DNA of 6,301 bases, taken from the NCBI GenBank assembly GCA_009778265.1, contig WRKA01000133.1:1-6301 (forward strand). Reading direction: 5' to 3'. Shown in pieces: positions 1 to 6,301 of this stretch (positions are counted from its first letter, which is position 1; the number at the start of each line of letters is the position of its first letter). A program made the translations under genes and the position numbers. Below the pieces are notes generated by a model that was not told the origin of the DNA, made no database searches, and saw only the letters and a list, made by a program, of their open reading frames with translations. Source of the DNA: Methanomassiliicoccaceae archaeon (lineage in GTDB: Archaea; Thermoplasmatota; Thermoplasmata; Methanomassiliicoccales; Methanomethylophilaceae).

Positions 1-1456
1 CGACATCCTTTCCGGTCACCCGGGACACCTCTTCCCCGATGGATCGCGGCGCCTTCTTCCATCTCCACAGCGCAAATTCCTTCCACTCTTCCGGAAGACC
101 GCGCGATCCCGAATATTCGGTGAGATAAGAATCCCATTCTTCGTATCTGCCGCTCTCTCCCTTCACGATCTCGAGTTCGGCAAGGTCCGACGCCGGACAG
201 AGAAAACATCCGATCCTGTCCAACCCTTTCGTATACCATATGTTGTACGGCGCCTTCTTCCAGAAGATGTACATCCAGACATGAAGCGAATTCCAATTCT
301 GTATCGGGGATGCGCCGATCTGACCCGGGGTCCACGGATTCGTCCACACACGGGGTTTCGAGTGTCTGGCCTCGGACTCATATTTCCTCTGACCTATGAA
401 CGATAACACACCATCAGGAAAATTCTTCAGTATCGCGCCGACGGTCGGACCCAATTTATTCGTCTTGCAGCACCACCTGAAATCTTTGGCCGGAGGGCCG
501 AAATGAACCAGATTGCCGAAGAAGGCGTTCACGGGTGCATGCTCTTCTATCAATTGCAGACCGTACCGTTCAACGGTCTCGTGCACATGTTCGACCGTTT
601 CATCGAATTCCAGTCCGGTGTCTATGAACAGTACGGGAAGTCTGCGGCCGGCATCCATCGTAAGAAGCAGGGTGGCAAGGCTGTCCTTTCCTCCCGAGAA
701 CGAGACTATCGCCGGAAGATCGTTCTTTTCGATCGTGCTGTTTATGAAAACAACGGCCTCATCCCTTCTTCTTATCAGCATCGTTCCGTTGGCTTCGATG
801 ACCTCGTCCCAAGATGCCGTTCTGTCGGAAGATAACAATTCTTCCGGCTTCGTCCATTTCGTTTTTACCGCAAGTCCTCTGTCGCTGCTTATCATGTCGG
901 CAGCGTTCATTTTCGCTATGCCGGTGGCGATGACGTTCTTTTCGTTATCAATTATTATGACCTCGTCGCCGTCCTTGACGTCGGGATGTGCGTCCGTCAC
1001 TCCCGGCGCCATAAGATTTTTACTTTCTCTGATGAACCTGACCGCACTGGGATCGCAGATAACGTAACCTCTGCTCATCGCTCTTCCGATACGCATTGCG
1101 CTCTGCATCCTGTTCAGAAGTATCCATCCGCCGCGCATATCATAGCGGATGCTTGCGACCGAGGACCCGTCTATGATGATCTCATCCATCCTGTCGAGCG
1201 ACGGCGATTTGTTCAACAGTACGATATGACCGTCCGGAAGCAGAGCGCCGCCGGACCCCGGACCGAACTGCGTATCCGCCAGTCCTCTTATCATATCGAT
1301 ATCACGGGGGAACGCCGGCCTGATATCCCCGGGAGGCGTAACTTCAACTTCTTCCGTTCCGGAACCGCATACGGGACAGACGGCATCCTCAAGGATCGGT
1401 AAGTTGCAGGGGAAGCACCACCTCAGATGATTCTTTCCTAATCTGACCGCCGGCAT
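1..1456 (-). CDS. Zinc-ribbon/PUA/PP-loop protein of the PAPS reductase superfamily (partial, C-terminus outside window)
   Basis: The reading frame is open from ATG 1456 to base 1 and gives 485 residues with no stop, so the 3' end is missing. In order: an N-terminal zinc ribbon with Cys14/Cys17 (WCFPC) and Cys27/Cys30 (CPVC); a less defined segment at about 45-122; a PUA-like RNA-binding domain at about 125-200 (YVICDPSAVRFI, then LMAPGV and GDEVIII); and a PAPS reductase-type ATP pyrophosphatase domain from about 230, with PP-loop SFSGGKDS at 252-259 and FIDTGLEF at 278-284. Cys329-Cys330 and Cys417/Cys420 form a CC-x86-CxxC pattern like the [4Fe-4S] ligands of APS reductases. Annotation pipelines usually call this archaeal family phosphoadenosine phosphosulfate reductase. 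The PUA domain and zinc ribbon instead suggest an RNA substrate, for example thiolation; that is inference. The start is supported by the MPAVRLGK N-terminus and a TATA-like element 27 bp upstream. Confidence 0.85.
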   Translation of the reverse strand, partial: MPAVRLGKNHLRWCFPCNLPILEDAVCPVCGSGTEEVEVTPPGDIRPAFPRDIDMIRGLADTQFGPGSGGALLPDGHIVLLNKSPSLDRMDEIIIDGSSVASIRYDMRGGWILLNRMQSAMRIGRAMSRGYVICDPSAVRFIRESKNLMAPGVTDAHPDVKDGDEVIIIDNEKNVIATGIAKMNAADMISSDRGLAVKTKWTKPEELLSSDRTASWDEVIEANGTMLIRRRDEAVVFINSTIEKNDLPAIVSFSGGKDSLATLLLTMDAGRRLPVLFIDTGLEFDETVEHVHETVERYGLQLIEEHAPVNAFFGNLVHFGPPAKDFRWCCKTNKLGPTVGAILKNFPDGVLSFIGQRKYESEARHSKPRVWTNPWTPGQIGASPIQNWNSLHVWMYIFWKKAPYNIWYTKGLDRIGCFLCPASDLAELEIVKGESGRYEEWDSYLTEYSGSRGLPEEWKEFALWRWKKAPRSIGEEVSRVTGKDV

Positions 1457-1480
1457 GGACCAACCGAAACATATGCATGA

Positions 1481-1486
1481 TTTAAA
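1481..1486 (-). promoter_or_regulatory. TATA-like box of the PP-loop protein gene
   Basis: TTTAAA is centred about 27 bp upstream of the ATG at 1456, and no Shine-Dalgarno motif lies between them. This is the spacing expected for an archaeal TATA box driving a leaderless transcript. A second candidate on the same strand, ATATATAAAA at 1541-1550, would give a leader of about 60 nt. The core is short, so confidence is moderate. Confidence 0.45.
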
Positions 1487-1643
1487 CGTTGAGGCTGAGA
1501 ACGGTTCGGGATATGAAAAATATTAACGGTGATGAATATCTTTTATATATTAGATGTGTATTCCATCATCAGGTCTGCGATCCGGCAACAGGGGAACGCC
1601 GGCCCGGTCCGTGTTATTCTCATAGCATAGACGATACCTCCCC

Positions 1644-1671
1644 GTCCACCGGTCCTTTGCCGCCGGCGGAC
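1644..1671 (-). repeat. Strong hairpin followed by an SD-like motif
   Basis: Read on the minus strand, GTCCGCCGG and CCGGTGGAC form a 9-bp stem around a 10-nt loop. Eight pairs are Watson-Crick and one is G-U; on the plus strand the same position is an A-C mismatch, so the fold favours minus-strand RNA. A perfect 10-bp palindrome, CCGCCGGCGG, lies within it at 1660-1669. Two bases beyond the stem is GGAGGT (1636-1641). A TATA-like element at 1706-1719 readable on the minus strand could start a transcript carrying this hairpin. Function is unknown; it may be a structured leader, a small RNA or a DNA-level operator. Confidence 0.5.
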
Positions 1672-1707
1672 ACAAATGCGGCATTCTCATTTTCACCGAA
1701 CGGACGG

Positions 1708-1716
1708 TTTATATAT
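1708..1716 (+). promoter_or_regulatory. TATA box of the aminotransferase gene
   Basis: TTTATATAT is centred 27 bp upstream of ATG 1739. The intervening sequence is pyrimidine-rich and has no SD-like motif, so a leaderless or nearly leaderless mRNA is likely. The element is nearly symmetrical and could also act on the minus strand. Confidence 0.6.
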
Positions 1717-1738
1717 CGTCATTCAATCGCGTTCTCCC

Positions 1739-2941
1739 ATGAAGCTGAATGCGTCCGGTCGTTCGTTAGGGGTCGAATATGCGATACGTGAGATCGTCGT
1801 TCCCGCGAACGAGATGGAAAAGCAGGGAAAGAGGATGATCTGGCTCAATATCGGCGATCCGAACAAGTGGGATTTTGAGACGCCGGAATATTTCAAGGCG
1901 GCATTACGCGAAGCTGTCGATAAAGTGGACAACGGTTACGGGGATTCCCAGGGAAGCAAAGAACTCAGACAGGCGATCGTGGACCGCGAATACGAAAAAC
2001 ACGATGCGAGGATATCTTCCGATAAGGTATTCGTCACAAGCGGTGTCAGCGAAGCGGCGAACGTCCTGATGGCAACGTTCATAGAACCCGGGGACGAGGT
2101 CCTCGTACCCGGACCGGGATATCCGTCATACACTCAGTACATCAAATTCTACGGCGGAACCCCGGTGCCGTACAAACAGATCGAAGAGGAGAACTGGCAA
2201 CCGGACATCGACATGATCAGGGAACGCATAACCGAGAGGACAAAAGGCATTATCGTCGTGAATCCCAACAACCCCACCGGCGCCGTATATCCGGAACGCT
2301 CGATAAGAGAGATCGGGGACATAGCGGCGGAATATGAGATACCGATGATATCCGACGAGGTGTATGATAAGATCACCTTCGATGGTAAATATTTCTCAGC
2401 GTCGCGTTTACCGTCCGATGTGTCCAGGATAATACTGAACGGATTCTCAAAAGTGAATCTGATGCCGGGATGGAGGGTCGGTTACGGTTATTACATGGAC
2501 GAAAAAGGGATGCTGAACGATATCTTCGAAGGTATGATGCGCCAGTTGAGACTGAGGATATGTTCCAACGTCCCGTGTCAATGGGCGGCAAAAGCGTCGC
2601 TGCAGGGTCCGCAGGATTACATAACCGAGATGAACGGCAAGCTGAAGGAAAGGGCGACGTTCATCCACAAGCGCTTCAACGAGATCCCCGGGATATCCGT
2701 GGAAAAAGCGAAGGGATCGATGTTCATGTTCCCTAAAGTGGAACTGACGAAATGGAAGAACGATATGGAATTCGTTGTCGATCTTCTGAAGACGGAAGGT
2801 GTCGTTTTCGTCAACGGTTCGGGATTCTGCACCGAGTTCGGTCAGTCGCATTTCAGGACGATAACGTTACCTCCGATGCCCGTTCTCGAAGAGGCTTCGG
2901 ATAAATTGGAAAGGTTCATGAGAAAAAGAAGGTCCGAGTAA
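1739..2941 (+). CDS. PLP-dependent aminotransferase, fold type I (alanine/aspartate aminotransferase-like)
   Basis: The 400-residue cytosolic enzyme has the class I/II aminotransferase signature throughout: IGDPNKWDF near the N-terminus, TSGVSEA at 100-106 (phosphate-cup region), GPGYPSY at 125-131, NPNNPTG at 175-181 with Asn178, ISDEVYD with Asp206 (pairs with the PLP ring nitrogen), GFSKVNLMPGWRVGY with Schiff-base Lys238 and phosphate-binding Arg246, and HFRTITLPP with Arg373, the usual carboxylate-binding arginine. Length is normal for the family. It most resembles archaeal alanine/aspartate transaminases that use 2-oxoglutarate, but substrate choice cannot be read from the sequence. The ATG at 1739 is preferred over an in-frame ATG at 1676 because the TATA box lies between them and MKLNASGRSLGVEYAIRE looks like a family N-terminus. 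The gene ends with TAA 16 bp from the convergent ribH stop. Confidence 0.93.
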   Translation: MKLNASGRSLGVEYAIREIVVPANEMEKQGKRMIWLNIGDPNKWDFETPEYFKAALREAVDKVDNGYGDSQGSKELRQAIVDREYEKHDARISSDKVFVTSGVSEAANVLMATFIEPGDEVLVPGPGYPSYTQYIKFYGGTPVPYKQIEEENWQPDIDMIRERITERTKGIIVVNPNNPTGAVYPERSIREIGDIAAEYEIPMISDEVYDKITFDGKYFSASRLPSDVSRIILNGFSKVNLMPGWRVGYGYYMDEKGMLNDIFEGMMRQLRLRICSNVPCQWAAKASLQGPQDYITEMNGKLKERATFIHKRFNEIPGISVEKAKGSMFMFPKVELTKWKNDMEFVVDLLKTEGVVFVNGSGFCTEFGQSHFRTITLPPMPVLEEASDKLERFMRKRRSE

Positions 2942-2955
2942 GGGGTTTTTCGGAC
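2932..2955. terminator. Shared hairpin between convergent genes, likely bidirectional terminator
   Basis: GTCCGA (2932-2937) and TCGGAC (2950-2955) are a perfect 6-bp inverted repeat spanning the aminotransferase stop codon and the 16-bp convergent gap. For plus-strand transcription, T5 at 2946-2950 directly follows the stop, in the style of archaeal oligo-T termination. For the rib operon, the hairpin is followed on the minus strand by CTTCTTTTTCTC (2920-2931), a T-rich tract inside the end of the aminotransferase gene. Termination is inferred from sequence only. Confidence 0.5.
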
Positions 2956-2957
2956 GC

Positions 2958-3371
2958 TCATTTGCCGAGGCGTTTGAGCATCTTCACGGCCACGTCGACA
3001 ACTTCCCTTCCTTTTTCGATGCGGTCTACCGCCTGAAGCCTCGACATTCCCGGTCCGGTGACGCCGAACGCCACCGGTTTGTTGTATTCCAGCGAAAGAT
3101 CGGCGATCTTCCTCGACGCGTGGGATATCACCACGTCGTCGTGTTCCGTTTCCCCTTCGATCACCGCGCCTAATGTTATCACGGCGTCGATGTCCTTCTC
3201 TTCGAGCATCTTCTTCACCGCAAGGGGCATATCGAACACCCCCGGCACCATTATCGTTCTCGCGATCTCCACTTCCAGGAATTCCGCCTCGCTTTTCGCG
3301 CGTTCGATCATCATTGACGTTATATCAAAATTGAATTCCGCCGCCACCATTCCGAGCTTGTATCTTTTCAT
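2958..3371 (-). CDS. ribH: 6,7-dimethyl-8-ribityllumazine synthase (archaeal RibH)
   Basis: The 137-residue protein condenses 5-amino-6-ribitylaminouracil with 3,4-dihydroxy-2-butanone 4-phosphate to lumazine, the penultimate step to riboflavin. Visible motifs: AAEFNFDIT at 10-18 (aromatic pyrimidine-stacking position), PGVFDMP at 43-49, GAVIEGETEHDDVV at 68-81 with the conserved catalytic-region His77, and GVTGPGMSRLQAVDRI at 103-118, the archaeal form of the phosphate-binding and C-terminal region. The length is short and typical of archaeal RibH, which forms a large capsid-like or pentameric assembly. It is the last gene of the rib operon, 21 nt after ribC, with SD AGGTGG (3377-3382) ending 5 nt before ATG. 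It stops with TGA and is followed by a hairpin terminator. Confidence 0.95.
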   Translation of the reverse strand: MKRYKLGMVAAEFNFDITSMMIERAKSEAEFLEVEIARTIMVPGVFDMPLAVKKMLEEKDIDAVITLGAVIEGETEHDDVVISHASRKIADLSLEYNKPVAFGVTGPGMSRLQAVDRIEKGREVVDVAVKMLKRLGK

Positions 3372-3392
3372 TCATACCACCTTGTTCCTTTA

Positions 3393-4282
<890 letters not shown>

Positions 4283-4285
4283 CTG

Positions 4286-4975
4286 TCACTTCCTCCCTTT
4301 CCAGGAATCTATTATCTCGCCGCCTTCGACGAACGTGTATCCGTTCTTCAGTGCATATTTTCTGACATCGTCTTTGTTCATCGCATTACCGTCGTCGCCC
4401 ATCATCTCGCAGATCGTTGCCGACGGCGGTACGCCGGCCATTATCATCAGCGCGGTTGTAAGTTCGGTGTGCCCTTTACGGTTCTCCAATATCTTCTCGC
4501 TTGTATTGAGAAGATGAACATGTCCCGGGGCTCTGAACTTATTCCCGAGGGCGGCGATCTTCTCTTCGTTCGTTCCGTCGGAGAATATCGTGTTCGCATA
4601 TTCGGTGATGGTCATCGCGCGGTCCCTGTCGGTTATTCCGGTGTAGGTGCTTCTCAGGTTTATCGTGAGACCGAACGAGGACCTCGTGTTATCGTAAGGG
4701 ATGTCGGTCGGGGCCATCGCCCTCAGCAGCGGATATCTTGCCGAGTCGTCGAAGAAGACGTCGGACATGAACGGAAGACCCAGTTCTTTGGCGATGCCGT
4801 ACGGCGTGGTTGTACAGATCAGGCCGCCGGCGTCCTTCCTCATCGTTCTTATGATATCGGGGGTGACGAACCGCGACGCTATCGTCATATCCGTTTCCCG
4901 TTCTCTGTCGTCGAAGTCGTACACAAGGACAAGTTTCCCGTTCCGTATGTCCTCGACAGCATTCTTTAAACTCAT
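4286..4975 (-). CDS. ribB: 3,4-dihydroxy-2-butanone 4-phosphate synthase (RibB)
   Basis: The 229-residue protein converts ribulose 5-phosphate to 3,4-dihydroxy-2-butanone 4-phosphate plus formate, supplying the four-carbon unit for lumazine. Visible motifs: acidic metal-binding loop DFDDRERETDM (20-30) with Glu26, Glu28 and Asp30; MRKDAGGLIC (45-54); TGITDRDRA (112-120); RAPGHVHLL (148-156); and KGHTELT (167-173) with metal-ligand His169. It is monofunctional, with no GTP cyclohydrolase II domain, as in archaea. The start at ATG 4975 is chosen over an in-frame TTG at 5029 and ATG at 4999 because it has an SD (GGGAG, 4981-4985) at 5-nt spacing and MSLKNAVEDIRNGKLVLVYD fits the usual N-terminus. 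It is the first gene of ribB-ribL-ribC-ribH and stops with TGA. Confidence 0.95.
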   Translation of the reverse strand: MSLKNAVEDIRNGKLVLVYDFDDRERETDMTIASRFVTPDIIRTMRKDAGGLICTTTPYGIAKELGLPFMSDVFFDDSARYPLLRAMAPTDIPYDNTRSSFGLTINLRSTYTGITDRDRAMTITEYANTIFSDGTNEEKIAALGNKFRAPGHVHLLNTSEKILENRKGHTELTTALMIMAGVPPSATICEMMGDDGNAMNKDDVRKYALKNGYTFVEGGEIIDSWKGRK

Positions 4976-4978
4976 CTT

Positions 4979-4985
4979 ATCTCCC
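4979..4985 (-). promoter_or_regulatory. Ribosome binding site that decides the ribB start
   Basis: On the minus strand GGGAGAT sits 3-5 nt before ATG 4975. Neither upstream in-frame candidate start (TTG 5029, ATG 4999) has a comparable motif, so the shorter RibB is favoured. Together with the SDs of ribL, ribC and ribH, it shows the operon is translated by an SD-led mechanism. Confidence 0.6.
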
Positions 4986-5092
4986 GGTAAATGCGTCATA
5001 TGGCGGTCTATTGAAAAACCTTTGTCCAACTACCATCTTTTTTGTATCAGGTCCCGGGCGTCCGCGCAGCGGATCGTTCCAATAACGGCGCC

Positions 5093-5131
5093 GCTTTATC
5101 ATTAGAGGTGTTCAGACATCGCCGATAAAGC
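5093..5131. repeat. 8-bp inverted repeat upstream of ribB
   Basis: GCTTTATC (5093-5100) and GATAAAGC (5124-5131) are perfectly complementary with a 23-nt gap. If rib transcription starts near 5143, the repeat would form a hairpin at the 5' end of the leader; if it starts near 5118, the repeat straddles the start site as an operator would. A further 5-bp stem, TCCGC/GCGGA, lies at 5061-5073 in the putative leader. Confidence 0.45.
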
Positions 5132-5167
5132 AATTATATGGGTTTTATATAGATTTTTCACACAGCT

Positions 5168-5177
5168 TATATAAATA
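5168..5177 (+). promoter_or_regulatory. TATA box of the phosphoglucose/phosphomannose isomerase gene
   Basis: TTATATAAAT is centred about 29 bp upstream of ATG 5202, with no SD motif before the start codon, consistent with a leaderless or very short-leader mRNA. A second TATA-like block at 5143-5151 is an alternative. Confidence 0.6.
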
Positions 5178-5201
5178 TGGGGTAACTAATCCAACTACAG
5201 G

Positions 5202-6230
5202 ATGAACGGACCATCAAGACCCCTCTATGATGATGATCGCACGATCATCTTTAACGATCCGACGGACATGCCGGAACAGATAGAGGTCGCTTTGAATTTT
5301 CCTATGATAAACATTCCGAAAAGATCTAAAGTATGTATCTGCGGGATGGGCGCGTCCGCCATGGCCGGCGAGATAATGTCGGACTTCGCCGACGAATCGT
5401 CCAGTGTTCCCATCACAGTGGTAAGGAACGCGGAGCTCCCGAAGTGGGTGGACGAGGATACCGCGGTCATAGTGATGAGCTACGCCGGCGACACCCCGGA
5501 GACACTGGCGCTGTACGATCAGGCGTTAGTGCGCGGATGCGGCATCGTATGTATAACATCCGGCGGCAAACTGATGAAAAGGGCGGAGGCCGAAGGGAGC
5601 GCACTCATCGAAGTTCCCCCGGGACTTCTGACAAGAGGTGCGTTAGGTTATATGCTGGGATGCACCGCGTCCGTATTTGAGGAGATGGGGATATGCGGGA
5701 GCAGGACGGAATTGAACAAAATGCTTCCTTCTCTGAAAGAATTCAGGGACAGTCTGACGGACGACGGGGCGGAGAACGAAGCGATGGTCATCGCGAGAAC
5801 GATATCGGAGAAGATACCCGTAATATACAGTCTCGTGAACATGCGCGCCGCGGCCATAAGATGGAAGATGCAGATCAACGAGAACTCCAGGATGATGGCG
5901 TTCTGCGGAACGATACCGGAGTTCAACCACAACGAGATAATGGGGTGGACCGAGGACAAGATCTCCGGGGAGTTCATTCCCATAATAATATGCGACAACG
6001 ATCCCGCGGACGTCCTGAAGTTCATGACGGAGACGCTGTGCAGAGTGCTGAAGAGCAACGGGATAAATCCTTATATTTTCAAAGTGAAAGGTTCCAGCGA
6101 TCTTGAGAAGAATCTGATCTCCATCATACTCGGCGATCTCGTATCCATATATCTGGCATATATGAACGGCGTCTACCCGGGAGAGATCCGGCTCAAGAGC
6201 GCCGGCGGACCGCGCAAGGAATTCAACTGA
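5202..6230 (+). CDS. Bifunctional phosphoglucose/phosphomannose isomerase
   Basis: The 342-residue cytosolic enzyme interconverts fructose 6-phosphate with glucose 6-phosphate and with mannose 6-phosphate, serving gluconeogenesis and sugar-nucleotide supply. It has two SIS folds. The first shows GMGASAMAGE (48-57), SYAGDTPETL (93-102) and TSGGKL (119-124), the phosphate-binding loops. The second shows INENSR with Glu227, and IPEFNHNEIMGW (238-249) with His243; this Glu/His pair, 16 residues apart, matches the catalytic base and ring-opening histidine of the characterised archaeal family. A C-terminal lysine, probably Lys332, fits the third active-site residue. At 342 residues it is somewhat longer than the shortest family members. 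The ATG at 5202 follows a TATA box at leaderless distance, and the TGA stop is immediately followed by TAA. It diverges from the rib operon and has no obvious partner gene here. Confidence 0.93.
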   Translation: MNGPSRPLYDDDRTIIFNDPTDMPEQIEVALNFPMINIPKRSKVCICGMGASAMAGEIMSDFADESSSVPITVVRNAELPKWVDEDTAVIVMSYAGDTPETLALYDQALVRGCGIVCITSGGKLMKRAEAEGSALIEVPPGLLTRGALGYMLGCTASVFEEMGICGSRTELNKMLPSLKEFRDSLTDDGAENEAMVIARTISEKIPVIYSLVNMRAAAIRWKMQINENSRMMAFCGTIPEFNHNEIMGWTEDKISGEFIPIIICDNDPADVLKFMTETLCRVLKSNGINPYIFKVKGSSDLEKNLISIILGDLVSIYLAYMNGVYPGEIRLKSAGGPRKEFN

Positions 6231-6301
6231 TAACGTACGACCGGCCGTCATCTTTCAAAGGACCTTGTCGGACGCATAATTATTTTAATCTCATGGATTT
6301 A
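6231..6301. other. Intergenic tail after the isomerase gene
   Basis: It begins with TAA, a tandem second stop for the isomerase. An AT-rich stretch, ATAATTATTTTAAT (6275-6288), could help terminate the isomerase transcript or belong to the promoter of the next gene. An ATG at 6293 opens a plus-strand frame of three codons before the window ends, which is too little to call a gene. Confidence 0.4.

Larger units (their letters stand above)
1457..1738. other. Divergent intergenic spacer with GC-rich core
   Basis: This 282-bp spacer separates the divergent PP-loop and aminotransferase genes. Its ends are AT-rich and hold TATA elements for both directions (1481-1486, 1541-1550, 1708-1716). The middle, about 1575-1675, is GC-rich and contains inverted repeats, including a 9-bp stem at 1644-1671 and a 5-bp stem CCGGC/GCCGG at 1582-1602. 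No convincing protein-coding gene or tRNA was recognised. The plus-strand open frame crossing it lacks any family resemblance and runs into the aminotransferase gene in another frame. Confidence 0.6.
5025..5198. repeat. Two copies of TCCAACTAC flanking the divergent control region
   Basis: The 9-mer TCCAACTAC occurs at 5025-5033 and 5190-5198, in the same orientation. The second copy also extends an AACTA-N4-AACTA direct repeat (5184-5197). One copy lies 50 bp upstream of the ribB ATG and the other ends 3 bp before the isomerase ATG. A shared regulator site is possible but unproven. Confidence 0.35.
4976..5201. promoter_or_regulatory. Divergent control region between the rib operon and the isomerase gene
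   Basis: This 226-bp non-coding spacer has two TATA-rich blocks, TTTTATATA (5143-5151) and TTATATAAAT (5168-5177), both also readable on the minus strand as TATATAAAA and ATTTATATAA. Minus-strand initiation from them would place the ribB start near 5118-5143 and give a leader of about 140-170 nt. A weaker minus-strand element, GATACAAAAAA (5038-5048), would give a leader of about 40 nt. Inverted and direct repeats lie in the same spacer and are listed separately. I looked for an FMN riboswitch and found no match to its conserved elements. Confidence 0.55.

Noticed and set aside
503..1402. Long plus-strand open frames opposite the PP-loop gene
   Set aside because: They are shadows of a real minus-strand gene that shows zinc ribbon, PUA and PP-loop motifs.
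1529..1610. C/D box RNA suggested by GTGATGA at 1529-1535
   Set aside because: No CTGA box D follows at a suitable distance, so the box C match is probably chance.
1540..1700. tRNA gene in the GC-rich spacer
   Set aside because: No GGTTCRANNCC-type T-loop or cloverleaf could be traced on either strand.
1489..1791. 100-residue plus-strand open frame in the spacer, running into the aminotransferase gene
   Set aside because: It has no recognisable family features and no SD, crosses the TATA box of the aminotransferase gene and overlaps that gene's start in a different frame.
4976..5029. 18-residue N-terminal extension of RibB from TTG 5029
   Set aside because: It has no SD at the upstream starts, whereas ATG 4975 has GGGAG at proper spacing and begins at the normal family N-terminus.
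4976..5145. FMN riboswitch before ribB
   Set aside because: The conserved RFN blocks were not found on the minus strand; only simple stems are present.
6293..6301. Start of a further plus-strand gene at ATG 6293
   Set aside because: Only three codons are visible, with no SD and no TATA at leaderless distance, so it cannot be supported.

Overview
The window looks like chromosomal DNA of a methanogenic or Thermoplasmata-type archaeon. The riboflavin enzymes are the archaeal versions: a CTase-like riboflavin synthase (RibC) and an HxGH-type FAD synthetase (RibL). Hexose-phosphate isomerisation uses the SIS-domain phosphoglucose/phosphomannose isomerase. Stand-alone genes have TATA boxes about 27-30 bp before the start codon with no Shine-Dalgarno site, as in leaderless archaeal mRNAs. 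A Methanomassiliicoccales-like host is my best guess from gene content, codon style and the absence of TAG stops, but it is only an inference.

Layout. Positions 1-1456 (minus strand) hold the first 485 residues of a zinc ribbon/PUA/PP-loop protein of the PAPS reductase superfamily; it runs off the left edge. Positions 1457-1738 are a divergent promoter spacer with a GC-rich hairpin. Positions 1739-2941 (plus) encode a PLP fold-type I aminotransferase. A 16-bp convergent gap at 2942-2957 carries a hairpin shared by both strands. Positions 2958-4975 (minus) are a tight operon, ribB-ribL-ribC-ribH in transcription order, with intergenic distances of 3, -4 and 21 nt and a recognisable SD before each gene. 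Positions 4976-5201 are a second divergent, AT-rich regulatory spacer. Positions 5202-6230 (plus) encode a bifunctional phosphoglucose/phosphomannose isomerase. The last 71 bases contain no gene I can support.

How the genes work together. RibB makes 3,4-dihydroxy-2-butanone 4-phosphate from ribulose 5-phosphate. RibH condenses it with the pyrimidine precursor to 6,7-dimethyl-8-ribityllumazine, RibC dismutates that to riboflavin, and RibL adenylylates FMN to FAD. The pyrimidine-branch enzymes and riboflavin kinase are not in the window. The isomerase and aminotransferase belong to central sugar and amino-acid metabolism and appear to be separate transcription units. No mobile elements, CRISPR arrays, rRNA or tRNA genes were seen. 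The least ordinary parts are the PP-loop protein, which has an APS-reductase-like cysteine pattern but no visible reductase nucleophile, and the two structured divergent spacers.
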